Positions 37,789 through 46,725 of a stretch of 64,000 nt of DNA are shown here, piece by piece. The stretch comes from Cytophagales bacterium (GTDB lineage Bacteria; Bacteroidota; Bacteroidia; Cytophagales; Flammeovirgaceae), in assembly GCA_025056215.1 (NCBI GenBank), contig JANWWC010000002.1, forward strand, positions 207,922 through 271,921, in the 5' to 3' direction. Each line of letters starts with the position of its first letter. Within the stretch, counting starts at the first letter, position 1. Below the pieces are notes generated by a model, which was not told the origin of the DNA, did no database searches, and worked only from the letters and a program-made list of their open reading frames with translations. The translations under genes and the position numbers were made by a program.

Positions 37789-38915
37789 AACGAACGAATA
37801 ATTTTGAAATACGCTTCATCAGAATAGGAAGCCCACGTGTTCACAGTTTGTTGGTACTTTAAAAAAGAATTGTAGATTTCCTTACTTAAAGCATCTTTTT
37901 GAATTTGTTCATCAATTACTTCTTGCATATATTTTTTAAAAGCACGTATCACTTCATCAGGGAACTGCTTGATTTGTAAGTTTTTTACTTGCTGAATTTT
38001 AGGAAGATACATAGCATTTCTCGCTTCAGATTCTGTAAAGATATACGTATGAGTTTGCATCATACAGCCTTCTAGAATTGCCTGAAGATCGGAAGGAAGT
38101 TCATTCCACTTGTTGCGATTAACTACAAACTCCAAACAAGAGCCTGGCTCGTGCCAGCCTGGATAATAATAATATTTAGCAATTTCATGAAAACCCATCA
38201 TATAATCGTGATAAGGTCCAATCCATTCGAGAGCATCAATCACGCCGCGCTCTAAGTTCGTATAAAGCTCACCACCTGCTACAGAAATAGCCGTTCCTCC
38301 CGCTTTTACGAGTACTTTTCCACCCATAAACGGAATACGCATTTTGAGTCCTTTCAAATCTTCAAGAGTATTGATTTCTTTATTGAACCAACCTCCCATT
38401 TGAGTTCCCATGTTTCCACCTAGAAATGGAATCACATTAAAGGGCTCGTACATTTTTCTCCACAAAGCGAGTCCTCCTCCCGCTAAAATCCAGCTATGCA
38501 TCTGTTGGGCATTCATTCCGAAAGGAATAGAAGTAAAAAAAGTAGAAGCTTGCGCCTTTCCCGCCCAATAATAAGAGGCGCCATGCCCCATTTCTACTGC
38601 TCCCTGGCTTACCGCATCAAAACCTTCCATTGCAGGTGCGAGTTCACCACCTCCGTACACCGAAATCTTCATTCTGCCTCCTGAGGCTTTTTCCACCCAT
38701 TTTGCAAACAAATCCACTCCTTCTCCAAGAATGGGGAAATGAGGAGGCCACGCTGTCACTATCTTCCAATGAAATTTTTTATTGAAATTGATATAAAAAT
38801 CTTTTGATACCTTTTTTTCTTTGGTGTGGCAACCTACTATAAAACTACTTAAACTAAACCCTGACAAAGTAGAAAGTGCTTTTTCTAAAAATTTCCGACG
38901 AGATTTTAGTTTCAT
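37785..38915 (-). CDS. TRAP-transporter-type substrate-binding protein (DctP family), Tat lipoprotein
   Basis: A 376-residue extracytoplasmic binding protein. The N-terminus has a twin-arginine motif 'KSRRKFLEKA' and a lipobox-like 'FIVGC', so it is probably exported folded and lipidated. The DctP fold is indicated by 'KISVYGGGELAP', 'GLKMRIPF', 'GGELYTNLERGVIDALEWIGP' and 'YYYPGWHEPGS'. The last resembles alpha-keto-acid TRAP binding proteins. No DctQ or DctM membrane subunits are adjacent. ATG 38915 (or 38924) is chosen because the longer GTG start at 38993 would lie beyond a terminator hairpin. Confidence 0.85.
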   Translation of the reverse strand: MKLKSRRKFLEKALSTLSGFSLSSFIVGCHTKEKKVSKDFYINFNKKFHWKIVTAWPPHFPILGEGVDLFAKWVEKASGGRMKISVYGGGELAPAMEGFDAVSQGAVEMGHGASYYWAGKAQASTFFTSIPFGMNAQQMHSWILAGGGLALWRKMYEPFNVIPFLGGNMGTQMGGWFNKEINTLEDLKGLKMRIPFMGGKVLVKAGGTAISVAGGELYTNLERGVIDALEWIGPYHDYMMGFHEIAKYYYYPGWHEPGSCLEFVVNRNKWNELPSDLQAILEGCMMQTHTYIFTESEARNAMYLPKIQQVKNLQIKQFPDEVIRAFKKYMQEVIDEQIQKDALSKEIYNSFLKYQQTVNTWASYSDEAYFKIIRSL

Positions 38916-38956
38916 ACGAAGCATTTTTGAAGCAAAGCTAAGTTTTTTAAGATGCC

Positions 38957-38989
38957 AAAAAAACAAAAGCTGGCGTTTTATACGCCAGC
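38957..38989 (-). terminator. Rho-independent terminator after the secreted protein gene at 39016-39681
   Basis: An 8-bp perfect stem (GCTGGCGT, 38969-38976, with ACGCCAGC, 38982-38989) and 5-nt loop. On the minus strand it is followed by a T-rich run (complement of AAAAAAACAAAA at 38957-38968). It separates the DUF349-MlaE-secreted protein unit from the TRAP-LysM-BatA unit. Confidence 0.85.
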
Positions 38990-39015
38990 CCACTTTGCAG
39001 AGAGAATTTTAAGGT

Positions 39016-39681
39016 CTATAAACCAATAAGTTGATCAATTTCCTCTTGCAACATGCTCGTTTTCTGTTTGAGTTCTTTGCGAAGATCATTTTTAATTTGT
39101 CTTTCAGCTGCTTCCATGTCGTAGCACATCATCGCTTTGAAATAAGTCAGCCCTGTTTTTTTATCCACTTTTTGGAGTTGAACGATAGGCTCGACACGTG
39201 CTAACTTGGCAGCAATTGTGTTCTGATAAGCACCAATTACCTCTGTGACGGAGGTAGCATCTTTAACTACTTCACTGTTTGCCACGTCTGATTTGATACG
39301 TCCTACGATGTTACTTCCCATGAAAGCAGCAATATCGTTCAAGCAAAGCTGAATGGCTTGTTGCTTAGCAGCAGCAAAAGTTTCTGCTTTCGCCTCTTGT
39401 GAAGCAGTGTAGTATTTTGCGTTACCTCGCTCGTCTTTCATATAAGCGCGAACGGCAGCTTCTTCTAGCTGTTTTTCCATAGGAGGAGTTCCAATAACAG
39501 GCTGATAACCTTCTTTAGCAAGCGCTTTTGCTTGTTTGCGATAGTCTCTATCTACGCGTTTATCCAAATCTTTAAGAGCCGCTTTGCGCGCAGCAGCGTA
39601 AGTATCTTCTTTTTGCGCATAAGCAATACCCAGTAAAATCGAGAAAATAACCGTGAAAACACTAATTGAATACTTTTTCAT
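39016..39681 (-). CDS. Secreted protein of unknown function
   Basis: A 221-residue protein with a clear signal peptide ending near 'GIAYAQ' (ATG 39681 chosen; the longer TTG-started frame to 39777 would bury it). The mature part is rich in Ala, Lys, Glu and Gln, with predicted long helices ('AARKAALKDLDKRVD', 'AKAETFAAAKQQAIQL') and a middle region resembling LPP20-type lipoproteins, though no lipobox cysteine is present. It ends in a terminator. The role is unknown; it is probably periplasmic. Confidence 0.75.
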   Translation of the reverse strand: MKKYSISVFTVIFSILLGIAYAQKEDTYAAARKAALKDLDKRVDRDYRKQAKALAKEGYQPVIGTPPMEKQLEEAAVRAYMKDERGNAKYYTASQEAKAETFAAAKQQAIQLCLNDIAAFMGSNIVGRIKSDVANSEVVKDATSVTEVIGAYQNTIAAKLARVEPIVQLQKVDKKTGLTYFKAMMCYDMEAAERQIKNDLRKELKQKTSMLQEEIDQLIGL

Positions 39682-39853
39682 AATTGTAGGATTTAAGTTT
39701 TTAAAATTTTCAATTATAAGATGCAAGCGACCCCTAATTTCCACAACTAACAACGAACTTTTTTGATTAACAAGCATAAGTTTTTATATTTTTAACACTT
39801 TTTAAGAAAAACATCTCAAAAACTTCTTGTAATGTAAAACAGCTACAAAAAAG

Positions 39854-40600
39854 TTAGAGATACACTGAAAACAACTGTGCTAATCCAAAGTCAGCAAGGA
39901 GAATTGCAATACAGCTATTAGTGACAGCTGTTGTGCTAGCTTGCCCGACTTCTAAGGCGCCTCCACGCGTATAATATCCCTGAAAAGCAGAGATAGAAGT
40001 AATTAAAAAGCCGTATACATAAGACTTTATCATCATAAAAGTAATTTTAAAATCATTGTAATCATAACGCAAACCGATAATGTAGTCGTCTTTTGTAAAT
40101 AAATCAGCTAAAATTCCTGCTAAATACCCACCGTAAATACACAAAAAAGCGGAGAGAATGACCAACAGCGGATACATAAAAAGTCCTGCCAAAATTTTAG
40201 GGAGCACTAAATAAGAAGCAGAATTGATTCCCATCACTTCCAGAGCATCAATTTGCTCAGTAATTCGCATCGTGCCTAATTGGCCAGCAATATGGGAACC
40301 AATTTTCCCAGCAAATACCACACCCGTAAACGTAGGAGCTAACTCTAGCAAAGTCATATCTCTCGTAATGGTGCCTACGACATACAAAGGAATAAACGGA
40401 CTTAACAAATTATAAGTAGTTTGTACTGAAGTAACAGCACCGATAAACAAAGAGATAAACGAAACAATAAACAATGAATTGATGCCTATTTCTACAGATT
40501 CATCAAAAAACAACTTCACATAAACCCGAAATGGCTCGCGATTGGTAACGAGCCTTTTCAGAAAAATAACATAAGCTCCGATAGCACGAATAACAAACAT
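39854..40600 (-). CDS. mlaE: ABC transporter permease, MlaE-like
   Basis: A 248-residue MlaE/YrbE-family inner-membrane permease of MCE lipid-transport systems, with an N-terminal amphipathic helix and about five membrane helices. Family motifs are 'GAVTSVQTTYNL', 'LELAPTFTGVVFAGKIGSHIAGQLGTM' (cited in pieces: ELAPTFTGVVFAGK and IAGQLGTM), 'EQIDALEVMGI' and 'QGYYTRGGALEVG'. Its start lies 43 nt inside the end of the DUF349 gene, so translation is probably coupled. The likely ATPase partner, MlaF-like, is at 15345-16106, and the MCE component is not in the window. Confidence 0.9.
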   Translation of the reverse strand: MFVIRAIGAYVIFLKRLVTNREPFRVYVKLFFDESVEIGINSLFIVSFISLFIGAVTSVQTTYNLLSPFIPLYVVGTITRDMTLLELAPTFTGVVFAGKIGSHIAGQLGTMRITEQIDALEVMGINSASYLVLPKILAGLFMYPLLVILSAFLCIYGGYLAGILADLFTKDDYIIGLRYDYNDFKITFMMIKSYVYGFLITSISAFQGYYTRGGALEVGQASTTAVTNSCIAILLADFGLAQLFSVYL

Positions 40601-41865
40601 AAGTGTAACAAAGAATCTTTTAGTTTCTTAAGAATGCGTTGCTTAGTTTTTAGTTTATTGATATAATTATTGCGTTCTTGAATTAGTTGCCGGTTAGCGG
40701 GATTCGTAGGATCAGCATCGATTTGAGCACCATATTTTGCATTAAATTCACTGAGCTCTTGGGAATCTTGTTTTAAAGATTTTTCTAAAAGTTCTACTTT
40801 AATAGCAGTCTGCTCTTTAAGAGGTTTTTTGTAGAACTGGTCGAATAAGTTGTAGGCAGTTCTATCCAAAAAATGGCTTTCAAAAATTTCGTTGCAAGCA
40901 ATTCGAAACTTTAAATTGAGTTCTTTGTCTTCAGGGTGCGGAAGTTGCCCGAGTTGTTTCCATTTCTCTTGCATTTGTTTTACTTTACCTATATTGTATG
41001 GAGAGCCCAAATTCAAAATGTTATCTGTCATTTCTAACATTTCGCGCTTAAGTTGAATAGGAGATTTTTTAGCGTTAGAGGACTTTAAATTCTTAAAATA
41101 TTGATCAATTTCCTTTTTGAACATCGAAGGAAGTTTTCCAAGACGCTTTTTAGGAACAGACCCGACTTCTTTCCATTGTGCTTGTAATTGCTTTACTTGT
41201 TGCAAAAACGACACACCTCCTCCTTGCTTGTTAATTTTACGTATTTCATTGAGCAGTTTATTGTATTTTTCTACTTTTTCTTTTATTTGAACTGCTTGCG
41301 CATGAATGAATTGCTTTCTTCTTTCATAAAACACGTTAAGCGCTTCATGAAAAGCTGTCGAAAGTTGCTCTTCTACTTCCTTAGGAGCGCTTCCCGTCTT
41401 TATCCATTTCATTTTAAGTTCTTTAAGCTTAGAAGCAGTTTCTTTCCAGTCCATAGAAGATTTAAGTGCTTCTGCTTCTGCTACTAATGCCCTTTTAATA
41501 GCTTCATTTTTCAATCGATTAGCAGAAATATACGCATTAATTTTGGCTTCTAATTCCTGAATGCGCTCATAAAGCTCTGGGAAATTTCCCAGTCCGTTGT
41601 AAGTAGCCAGCTGCTCTCGCATATGAATAAGCTTCATTAGATAAGAGCCCTTATTTTCTGCTGTTTCTACTGCTTTAGCCACATCTTCGATTTTTTGGCG
41701 CATCATTGAAAAGCGGTCTACAAAATATTGTAAGCTCTTTTCATCAGACTCGCGAACCACTCCTATTTCGCGGTCGGGATACTCTCCATATCCTTTTAAA
41801 TAAACCTTACCGTCTGCAACGTAGCCGTAAGGAGTAATGTGAGGATATTCTTTTACGGTTGCCAT
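40558..41865 (-). CDS. DUF349-domain protein
   Basis: A 435-residue, highly charged, mostly helical protein with several DUF349 repeats recognisable by 'WKEVGSVPKK' and 'WKQLGQLP' type motifs at roughly 75-residue spacing (about residues 140-165, 225-245, 300-320). There is no signal peptide or membrane segment, so it should be cytosolic. Function of the family is not established. The C-terminus ('LLHLCLLFVLSELMLFF') is oddly hydrophobic, and its coding sequence overlaps the first 43 nt of the MlaE gene. The last dozen residues may be shaped by that overlap. Confidence 0.85.
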   Translation of the reverse strand: MATVKEYPHITPYGYVADGKVYLKGYGEYPDREIGVVRESDEKSLQYFVDRFSMMRQKIEDVAKAVETAENKGSYLMKLIHMREQLATYNGLGNFPELYERIQELEAKINAYISANRLKNEAIKRALVAEAEALKSSMDWKETASKLKELKMKWIKTGSAPKEVEEQLSTAFHEALNVFYERRKQFIHAQAVQIKEKVEKYNKLLNEIRKINKQGGGVSFLQQVKQLQAQWKEVGSVPKKRLGKLPSMFKKEIDQYFKNLKSSNAKKSPIQLKREMLEMTDNILNLGSPYNIGKVKQMQEKWKQLGQLPHPEDKELNLKFRIACNEIFESHFLDRTAYNLFDQFYKKPLKEQTAIKVELLEKSLKQDSQELSEFNAKYGAQIDADPTNPANRQLIQERNNYINKLKTKQRILKKLKDSLLHLCLLFVLSELMLFF

Positions 41866-41905
41866 TGTTTTTTGTTTGTTTGGTTAAAAGTTATCGTATT
41901 TATTT

Positions 41906-41938
41906 GAAATTTAGATCCAGATAAAGAATCTGTCCAAA
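41906..41938 (-). promoter_or_regulatory. Candidate promoter for the DUF349-MlaE unit
   Basis: On the minus strand TTTG (41938-41935) is followed after 21 bases by TAAATTTC (41913-41906), seven of eight matches to TAnnTTTG with spacing near the usual 19-21. It lies about 40 bases before the ATG at 41865. Confidence 0.4.
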
Positions 41939-42005
41939 CATCTCTTATAATATAACAAAAATTTTGATTTTTTTCCAAAACAACATAAAAAATATTTTTC
42001 GGCAA

Positions 42006-44138
42006 ATGTTTAGATTGTTTTTTCTTTTAGCGTTCTTTACAATACAAAATTGGTTGCAAGCCCAGTACTATAAAAGAATTATTCCTGCTAATCCTATAAA
42101 AGACATCATATTAAAAATAGATACGCTTGCATTTTCTTATCAAGAAGATACTATACATTATTTAGGAAGTTCACATCTCCCTTTGCGGTATGAAAAAGAT
42201 GACGAAATATGCGAACTTAATATCTTTTTGCAACCTTCTATTAACTTAGATAAGCTCGAACTCCTCCCTTCAGTAGACTTTGAAATGATAGATTCCCTTA
42301 TACAATTTAATTACGACTTCTATCGAACACGTCTTAAATTTCATCAGCTTACCAATTCAAAATTTATTTCCTTAATATTCAGGCACAAAAAAGACGCTTC
42401 TTCTTATGAGCATCTTACCGAAATAAAACTTTTACCTTATCAACAAACTATTGCATCTATTTATCCTAAAGACAAAGAACTTTATATAGGAGAAGAAAAA
42501 ATATTCGAAATAGCTACCAATCACCCTCAAAACATTTTCGTAGATAACCTTTGGAAATCTACTGAAAAATTCGATTATCGCATTACTCGCTCTGGCTCAA
42601 AAATCAGACTGCATATTGTTGCCAAAGAATTAGGTTTGCACAAGTTCGTAGGGTATATTCCACTTGCCAAACCAGTAATACAAAAAGATAAACAGGTCTC
42701 CAACTTTTTGACAATAGAAGAACAATTCGACGTGCGCTCGAGCAGACTAGCTTTTTTAGAGATAGAACCCAAAGATATTACGCTTGACGAATCTCTCCGA
42801 AAAACAGGAATCGAAGTACAAATTAGCAACCACCGACAACTCAAAATGCAACGAACTTACCGTTTGGAGGCTAAAGAAGAACCTGGAGGTGCTCTCATCG
42901 CAGAGCTTTTTACAAAAGCTCCACTTTCGAACGACCAAGTCCTTTGTATTTTGCGCCCTTATGAGCATCATAAAAGTACAGAAGGATACTTATATATTAA
43001 AGATAGAGATGAAGCCAAGTTTTTAACTAATTTTTCTATTTCTCCTAAAACACAAATTAACCAGATTAGCATTTTACGAGAAGGCCGAGAATGGACTAAC
43101 TCTCTTGTTGTAAACCCAGGCGAGATTATTTATGTAAAACTAGAAGGAGTAGCGCTTCACAAAGGACAATTCAAGTTTTTAGGTGCTACTCAACTAAAAA
43201 CTGACTCATCCGTTTCTGAAAATATGATGATGATCAAACTGAAGATACCCCTTAGCATTGCCAATAACAAAATAGAAGTTCTTGACCATGACCAGCCTAC
43301 TGGATTTTTTTTGATTGTAAAAGAATACCAGCGCCCTCATGCGTTCGACTTTATTACCATAGACTATGGAAATAATCCTAAGTATTTGCACAAAATTGTC
43401 GGTCCGATTCTTTACAACAAACCTATTCGAGATATCGTTATTGATTTCGACAGAGATAGCATCGACAGCCGAGAACAATTATACGGTAAACAAATTTTTT
43501 CGATAGACATTAAAATAACAAATGTTCGTGGACAATTAGTAGATTTGAAAAGAATTGACCGCGTTACAGTTTGTCCCGAAAATTGTGTAAGAGAAGCATT
43601 CTATCGCGGAAAAGATTGCCAGACAGAACCTATACGGCTTAATAATATTGTTTCAACAAAAACTTTCGATTTAGAAGATTGGTCTAAAATTGAACTCTTT
43701 TTTCAGCATCTTAACGAAAAGTACGAGTCTGATGGATATCGGCAAAAAACTGAAATTTATCTACAAAGACTCTCTAATTTCGATATAGATGTCTCATTTC
43801 CTGCTGGATTGATTATCAAAAAGTTCAAAGAAAACAGATATGGAACTCTGGGAGGGGTGAGCTTAGCAGTAATTGCACAATTTAAATTTTATCGACCTGA
43901 AAAAATTGCACAGTTGCGACCCTATCGCATCGGTATCGGAACAATTGCACTTGATGCATTCAATTTTTCAAGTAACAACACCACCACGCGAGATTTAGGT
44001 ATTGTAGTATTGGGTTCTATTTTTCCGCAAAAAAGAGATACCAAGCTTAGTTTTCCACTATATGGAGGATTCGGTTATCTGATGCAAGCCGATGATTTCT
44101 TTTTCTTATTAGGTCCTGGTATAAGAATTAGTTTATAA
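42006..44138 (+). CDS. Large secreted protein of unknown function
   Basis: A 710-residue protein with a signal peptide (MFRLFFLLAFFTIQNWLQAQ; ATG 42006 chosen over a TTG at 41964). The body looks beta-rich with repeated Ig-like strands ('DITLDESLRKTGIEVQI', 'GEIIYVKLEGVALHKG'). The last 100 residues alternate hydrophobic and polar residues and end 'LLGPGIRISL', like the final strands of an outer-membrane beta-barrel. I do not recognise a family. It stands alone, divergent from DUF349 and convergent with the gene at 44180. Confidence 0.75.
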   Translation: MFRLFFLLAFFTIQNWLQAQYYKRIIPANPIKDIILKIDTLAFSYQEDTIHYLGSSHLPLRYEKDDEICELNIFLQPSINLDKLELLPSVDFEMIDSLIQFNYDFYRTRLKFHQLTNSKFISLIFRHKKDASSYEHLTEIKLLPYQQTIASIYPKDKELYIGEEKIFEIATNHPQNIFVDNLWKSTEKFDYRITRSGSKIRLHIVAKELGLHKFVGYIPLAKPVIQKDKQVSNFLTIEEQFDVRSSRLAFLEIEPKDITLDESLRKTGIEVQISNHRQLKMQRTYRLEAKEEPGGALIAELFTKAPLSNDQVLCILRPYEHHKSTEGYLYIKDRDEAKFLTNFSISPKTQINQISILREGREWTNSLVVNPGEIIYVKLEGVALHKGQFKFLGATQLKTDSSVSENMMMIKLKIPLSIANNKIEVLDHDQPTGFFLIVKEYQRPHAFDFITIDYGNNPKYLHKIVGPILYNKPIRDIVIDFDRDSIDSREQLYGKQIFSIDIKITNVRGQLVDLKRIDRVTVCPENCVREAFYRGKDCQTEPIRLNNIVSTKTFDLEDWSKIELFFQHLNEKYESDGYRQKTEIYLQRLSNFDIDVSFPAGLIIKKFKENRYGTLGGVSLAVIAQFKFYRPEKIAQLRPYRIGIGTIALDAFNFSSNNTTTRDLGIVVLGSIFPQKRDTKLSFPLYGGFGYLMQADDFFFLLGPGIRISL

Positions 44139-44179
44139 TTGGCAGCAAAATAATCAAAGACGTAAGCCAATCAAATAAA

Positions 44180-46534
44180 TCACTTTCCAAACACCTTTTC
44201 AACAGAACTTCGGGCAGGAATCTTGACAATCTCGTAAGTCTTTGATGGATTAATCGATAATGGCTTAGAAGAGTTTTTATCTACCAACACCTTTACCTTA
44301 GCTTCGAATTCTGTAGGATTGTTGAAAAGTACACTAAGCTTTTTAGGTTCGTTTTTCTTTATCATAGCTTCAATATGGTCAAGACTTACTAATATCGACT
44401 TTTCTGGGTTTAAATAAACGCCAGGTAATTCACTATAGGCGAGCATCAAAGTAGTTTCTGCCCATGTAGTATGGCGAACTATTTCTCCAATTCCTTCAAG
44501 CCAATCAGTGGTACTAACGCGCTCCGACATCCAACCAAAAGGCAAATCAGCAATAGGACGTTTAGGATGACACAAAAACTGCGGAATAGCATGCGTAATT
44601 TCTTGTAAAAGCTTTATATACTGCATTTTATTTGTGTAACGATACAATCGAAGTAGCGCAATTCCCGAAAAGGTACATACTCCTGGAGCGCCGTGCTTGT
44701 TTTGTGTATTAGCAAAAACAGCTCCTAATGAACTCATACCAAGCTTCCCAAATGTGCTCTCAGGAGGAAATCGGTAATCGTACGCCATCACCCAAGTGGT
44801 GAATTGTTCTGCTAACTCATCCGCATATTGCAACCATTTTTTTTCTCCTGTAAAATCGTAAAGGATTGTAAAAGATTCTAACAAAGCATAACAAGATTCT
44901 GAGTCGGGGTTTTGCATCGCATCACCTGGGCCTCCGTTCGTGTAACCTTTCTTCACAAATTGATGATAAAAATACTCAGCAGATTCTTGTGCTACTTTGG
45001 CATACTCAGGATTCTGAAAAAAGGCAGAAGCCAACATCAATGCCGCAGGCAAAATCGCGCCGCTCGTAGAACCTCCTACAGCAATCTTTCCAGTTTGTGT
45101 ATCGATAAAATTGCCAAACTGACCGTTTTCTTTCCAAACTTTTACAAAAGCATCAGCTACAGTTTTGACGCCATTTTTCCACGTTTCTTGAATAGGAATT
45201 TGATTTTCTTGCATATAGAAAAAATGCTTCAAAACATAATACAATCCATCACCTCCTTTTCTTACCAAATGCCAATTCTGAGAAGTAGGCTTACGAATGT
45301 CTCCTCCGTACCAAATATTACCTTTTTCTCCTGAATCCCAGAAAAATCCACTCGGAGCAATGCCATTCGGAAAAAGCCAATTAAATACGCGCAATACGCG
45401 ATCTTGCGAAAGTTTTGTGCCATCAATGAGCAGGGGAAGAGTAGAAATCATGCCTCCTGTCCAACCAATTTGCCAATCTTGCAAGAAATTTTCCCGATTT
45501 CCAACTGTATAGTATCCAAATGACTCGTCCCAATTTCCATTTTCTTCTACAGAGCGATTGAATTTGTCATGCACAGTTTGATACGCTTCCGAAAGAGGCA
45601 TCACATGCTTGAACGGAGTCTCTCCTACAATATCTTTCCTAATGACTTGAAAGCGCGAAAACAAAGATTGAAGTTGAGTAGCTTCAAACAAATAGATTCT
45701 AAATCTTAGTTTAATTTCATCACCTTGTTTCCAGTCAGGAGCTCTATCATCTGAAGGAAACTGCATGTCAGCAATTCTGTATTTATAGCGCTCTCTCACG
45801 CAAACGGGCGTAATCTTGATAAACGCTTGTGAACGATTCGCACTATCTTTTGCAACGGTTTTGAGCCGAGTTTCCTCTATACTTATTCCGATATCGCCGT
45901 ATTTTGTAGATACATCGGTAAGAATCCAACATGCGTATTGAAAAGCGGGCGCATAAAAACCAATAGAAGGCACGCTCATACTTCCGCTTCTTTCTTCGAT
46001 GCGCGAGAATCCATCTCCGATAGCCAACCGCGGAACATCAGAAATGTAAGTAGGCTTATCAGGACCTATATCTTTAGGATCGAGCAATTTGGGAGAATAC
46101 TGAATTCGTCTGGATGCAAAGCGATTTCCTTTATAAACGGCAGCAGGAAGCAATACATAATTTGCAGTATCCCATTTTGAAAAATGCAACTCTACAGCAG
46201 GTAAAATTTGGGTATCTTTCCCATCTGTCACTCTATAAGTAACTTCGATTTCTACTGCGTCCTGGCGGTCTCGAACAAGCTTTGCTGTGTAACTAACTTC
46301 CCAAGCAGTCATTTCAAAATATTGCCTTACAGGCTGACCACTGGGACTTAACTCAAAAACTTGTTGATGTATCAATGAGTTATAGCGCTCGTAGTCATAT
46401 TTATTGAGTGAACCCTTAAGTTGGCAATTATATCTTTTAAGCCATGCAAAAAGATTGCTGCGCATATCTTGAGCAGCAACTCTGTACTGAAAGAAGATAA
46501 CTATTGCAAAACAAAAAATATTCAATTCCTTCAT
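44180..46534 (-). CDS. Large secreted protein, probable alpha-toroid (six-hairpin-like) enzyme
   Basis: A 784-residue protein with a signal peptide (MKELNIFCFAIVIFFQYRVAAQ; ATG 46534). The first 300 residues look like a beta-sandwich. Residues about 330-700 contain repeated helical pairs with aromatic and glycine-rich turns ('DWQIGWTGGMISTLPLL', 'GGPGDAMQNPDSESCYALLE', 'GAPGVCTFSGIALLRLYRY'), like the (alpha/alpha)6 toroids of glycoside hydrolases and polysaccharide lyases. A C-terminal beta domain follows. I cannot assign a CAZy family or substrate. Candidate acidic catalytic residues lie in 'PDSESC' and 'STTDWLEG'. Confidence 0.7.
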   Translation of the reverse strand: MKELNIFCFAIVIFFQYRVAAQDMRSNLFAWLKRYNCQLKGSLNKYDYERYNSLIHQQVFELSPSGQPVRQYFEMTAWEVSYTAKLVRDRQDAVEIEVTYRVTDGKDTQILPAVELHFSKWDTANYVLLPAAVYKGNRFASRRIQYSPKLLDPKDIGPDKPTYISDVPRLAIGDGFSRIEERSGSMSVPSIGFYAPAFQYACWILTDVSTKYGDIGISIEETRLKTVAKDSANRSQAFIKITPVCVRERYKYRIADMQFPSDDRAPDWKQGDEIKLRFRIYLFEATQLQSLFSRFQVIRKDIVGETPFKHVMPLSEAYQTVHDKFNRSVEENGNWDESFGYYTVGNRENFLQDWQIGWTGGMISTLPLLIDGTKLSQDRVLRVFNWLFPNGIAPSGFFWDSGEKGNIWYGGDIRKPTSQNWHLVRKGGDGLYYVLKHFFYMQENQIPIQETWKNGVKTVADAFVKVWKENGQFGNFIDTQTGKIAVGGSTSGAILPAALMLASAFFQNPEYAKVAQESAEYFYHQFVKKGYTNGGPGDAMQNPDSESCYALLESFTILYDFTGEKKWLQYADELAEQFTTWVMAYDYRFPPESTFGKLGMSSLGAVFANTQNKHGAPGVCTFSGIALLRLYRYTNKMQYIKLLQEITHAIPQFLCHPKRPIADLPFGWMSERVSTTDWLEGIGEIVRHTTWAETTLMLAYSELPGVYLNPEKSILVSLDHIEAMIKKNEPKKLSVLFNNPTEFEAKVKVLVDKNSSKPLSINPSKTYEIVKIPARSSVEKVFGK

Positions 46535-46680
46535 TTTAAGAACTTTAAATTTTGTGGGTGTCTGCAATTTTTAGCAATAATAAAAAAACTACTACTCAAA
46601 TCAAGGCTGAGATAGTCAAGAAATCAGAAATCTTTTTTTAAAAAAAGAAAACGAACTCTCTTCAATATGAGTAAGTTGTC

Positions 46681-46688
46681 TATATTTG
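46681..46688 (+). promoter_or_regulatory. -7 promoter box for ilvC
   Basis: TATATTTG is an exact TAnnTTTG match 37 bases before the ilvC ATG. A -33 TTTG is not obvious, but the upstream DNA is A/T-tract rich. Confidence 0.5.
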
Positions 46689-46725
46689 CAGGATTTTAAA
46701 AAAATAAATTTTAAACGTTTATAAA

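Noticed and set aside
38916-38993. GTG-started extension of the TRAP-type binding protein
   Set aside because: It would read through a strong terminator hairpin (38969-38989), and the internal ATG gives a proper Tat signal peptide.
44139-44171. ATTGGC / GCCAAT inverted repeat between convergent genes
   Set aside because: The arms are only 6 bp with a 21-nt loop and no T run; not a convincing terminator.
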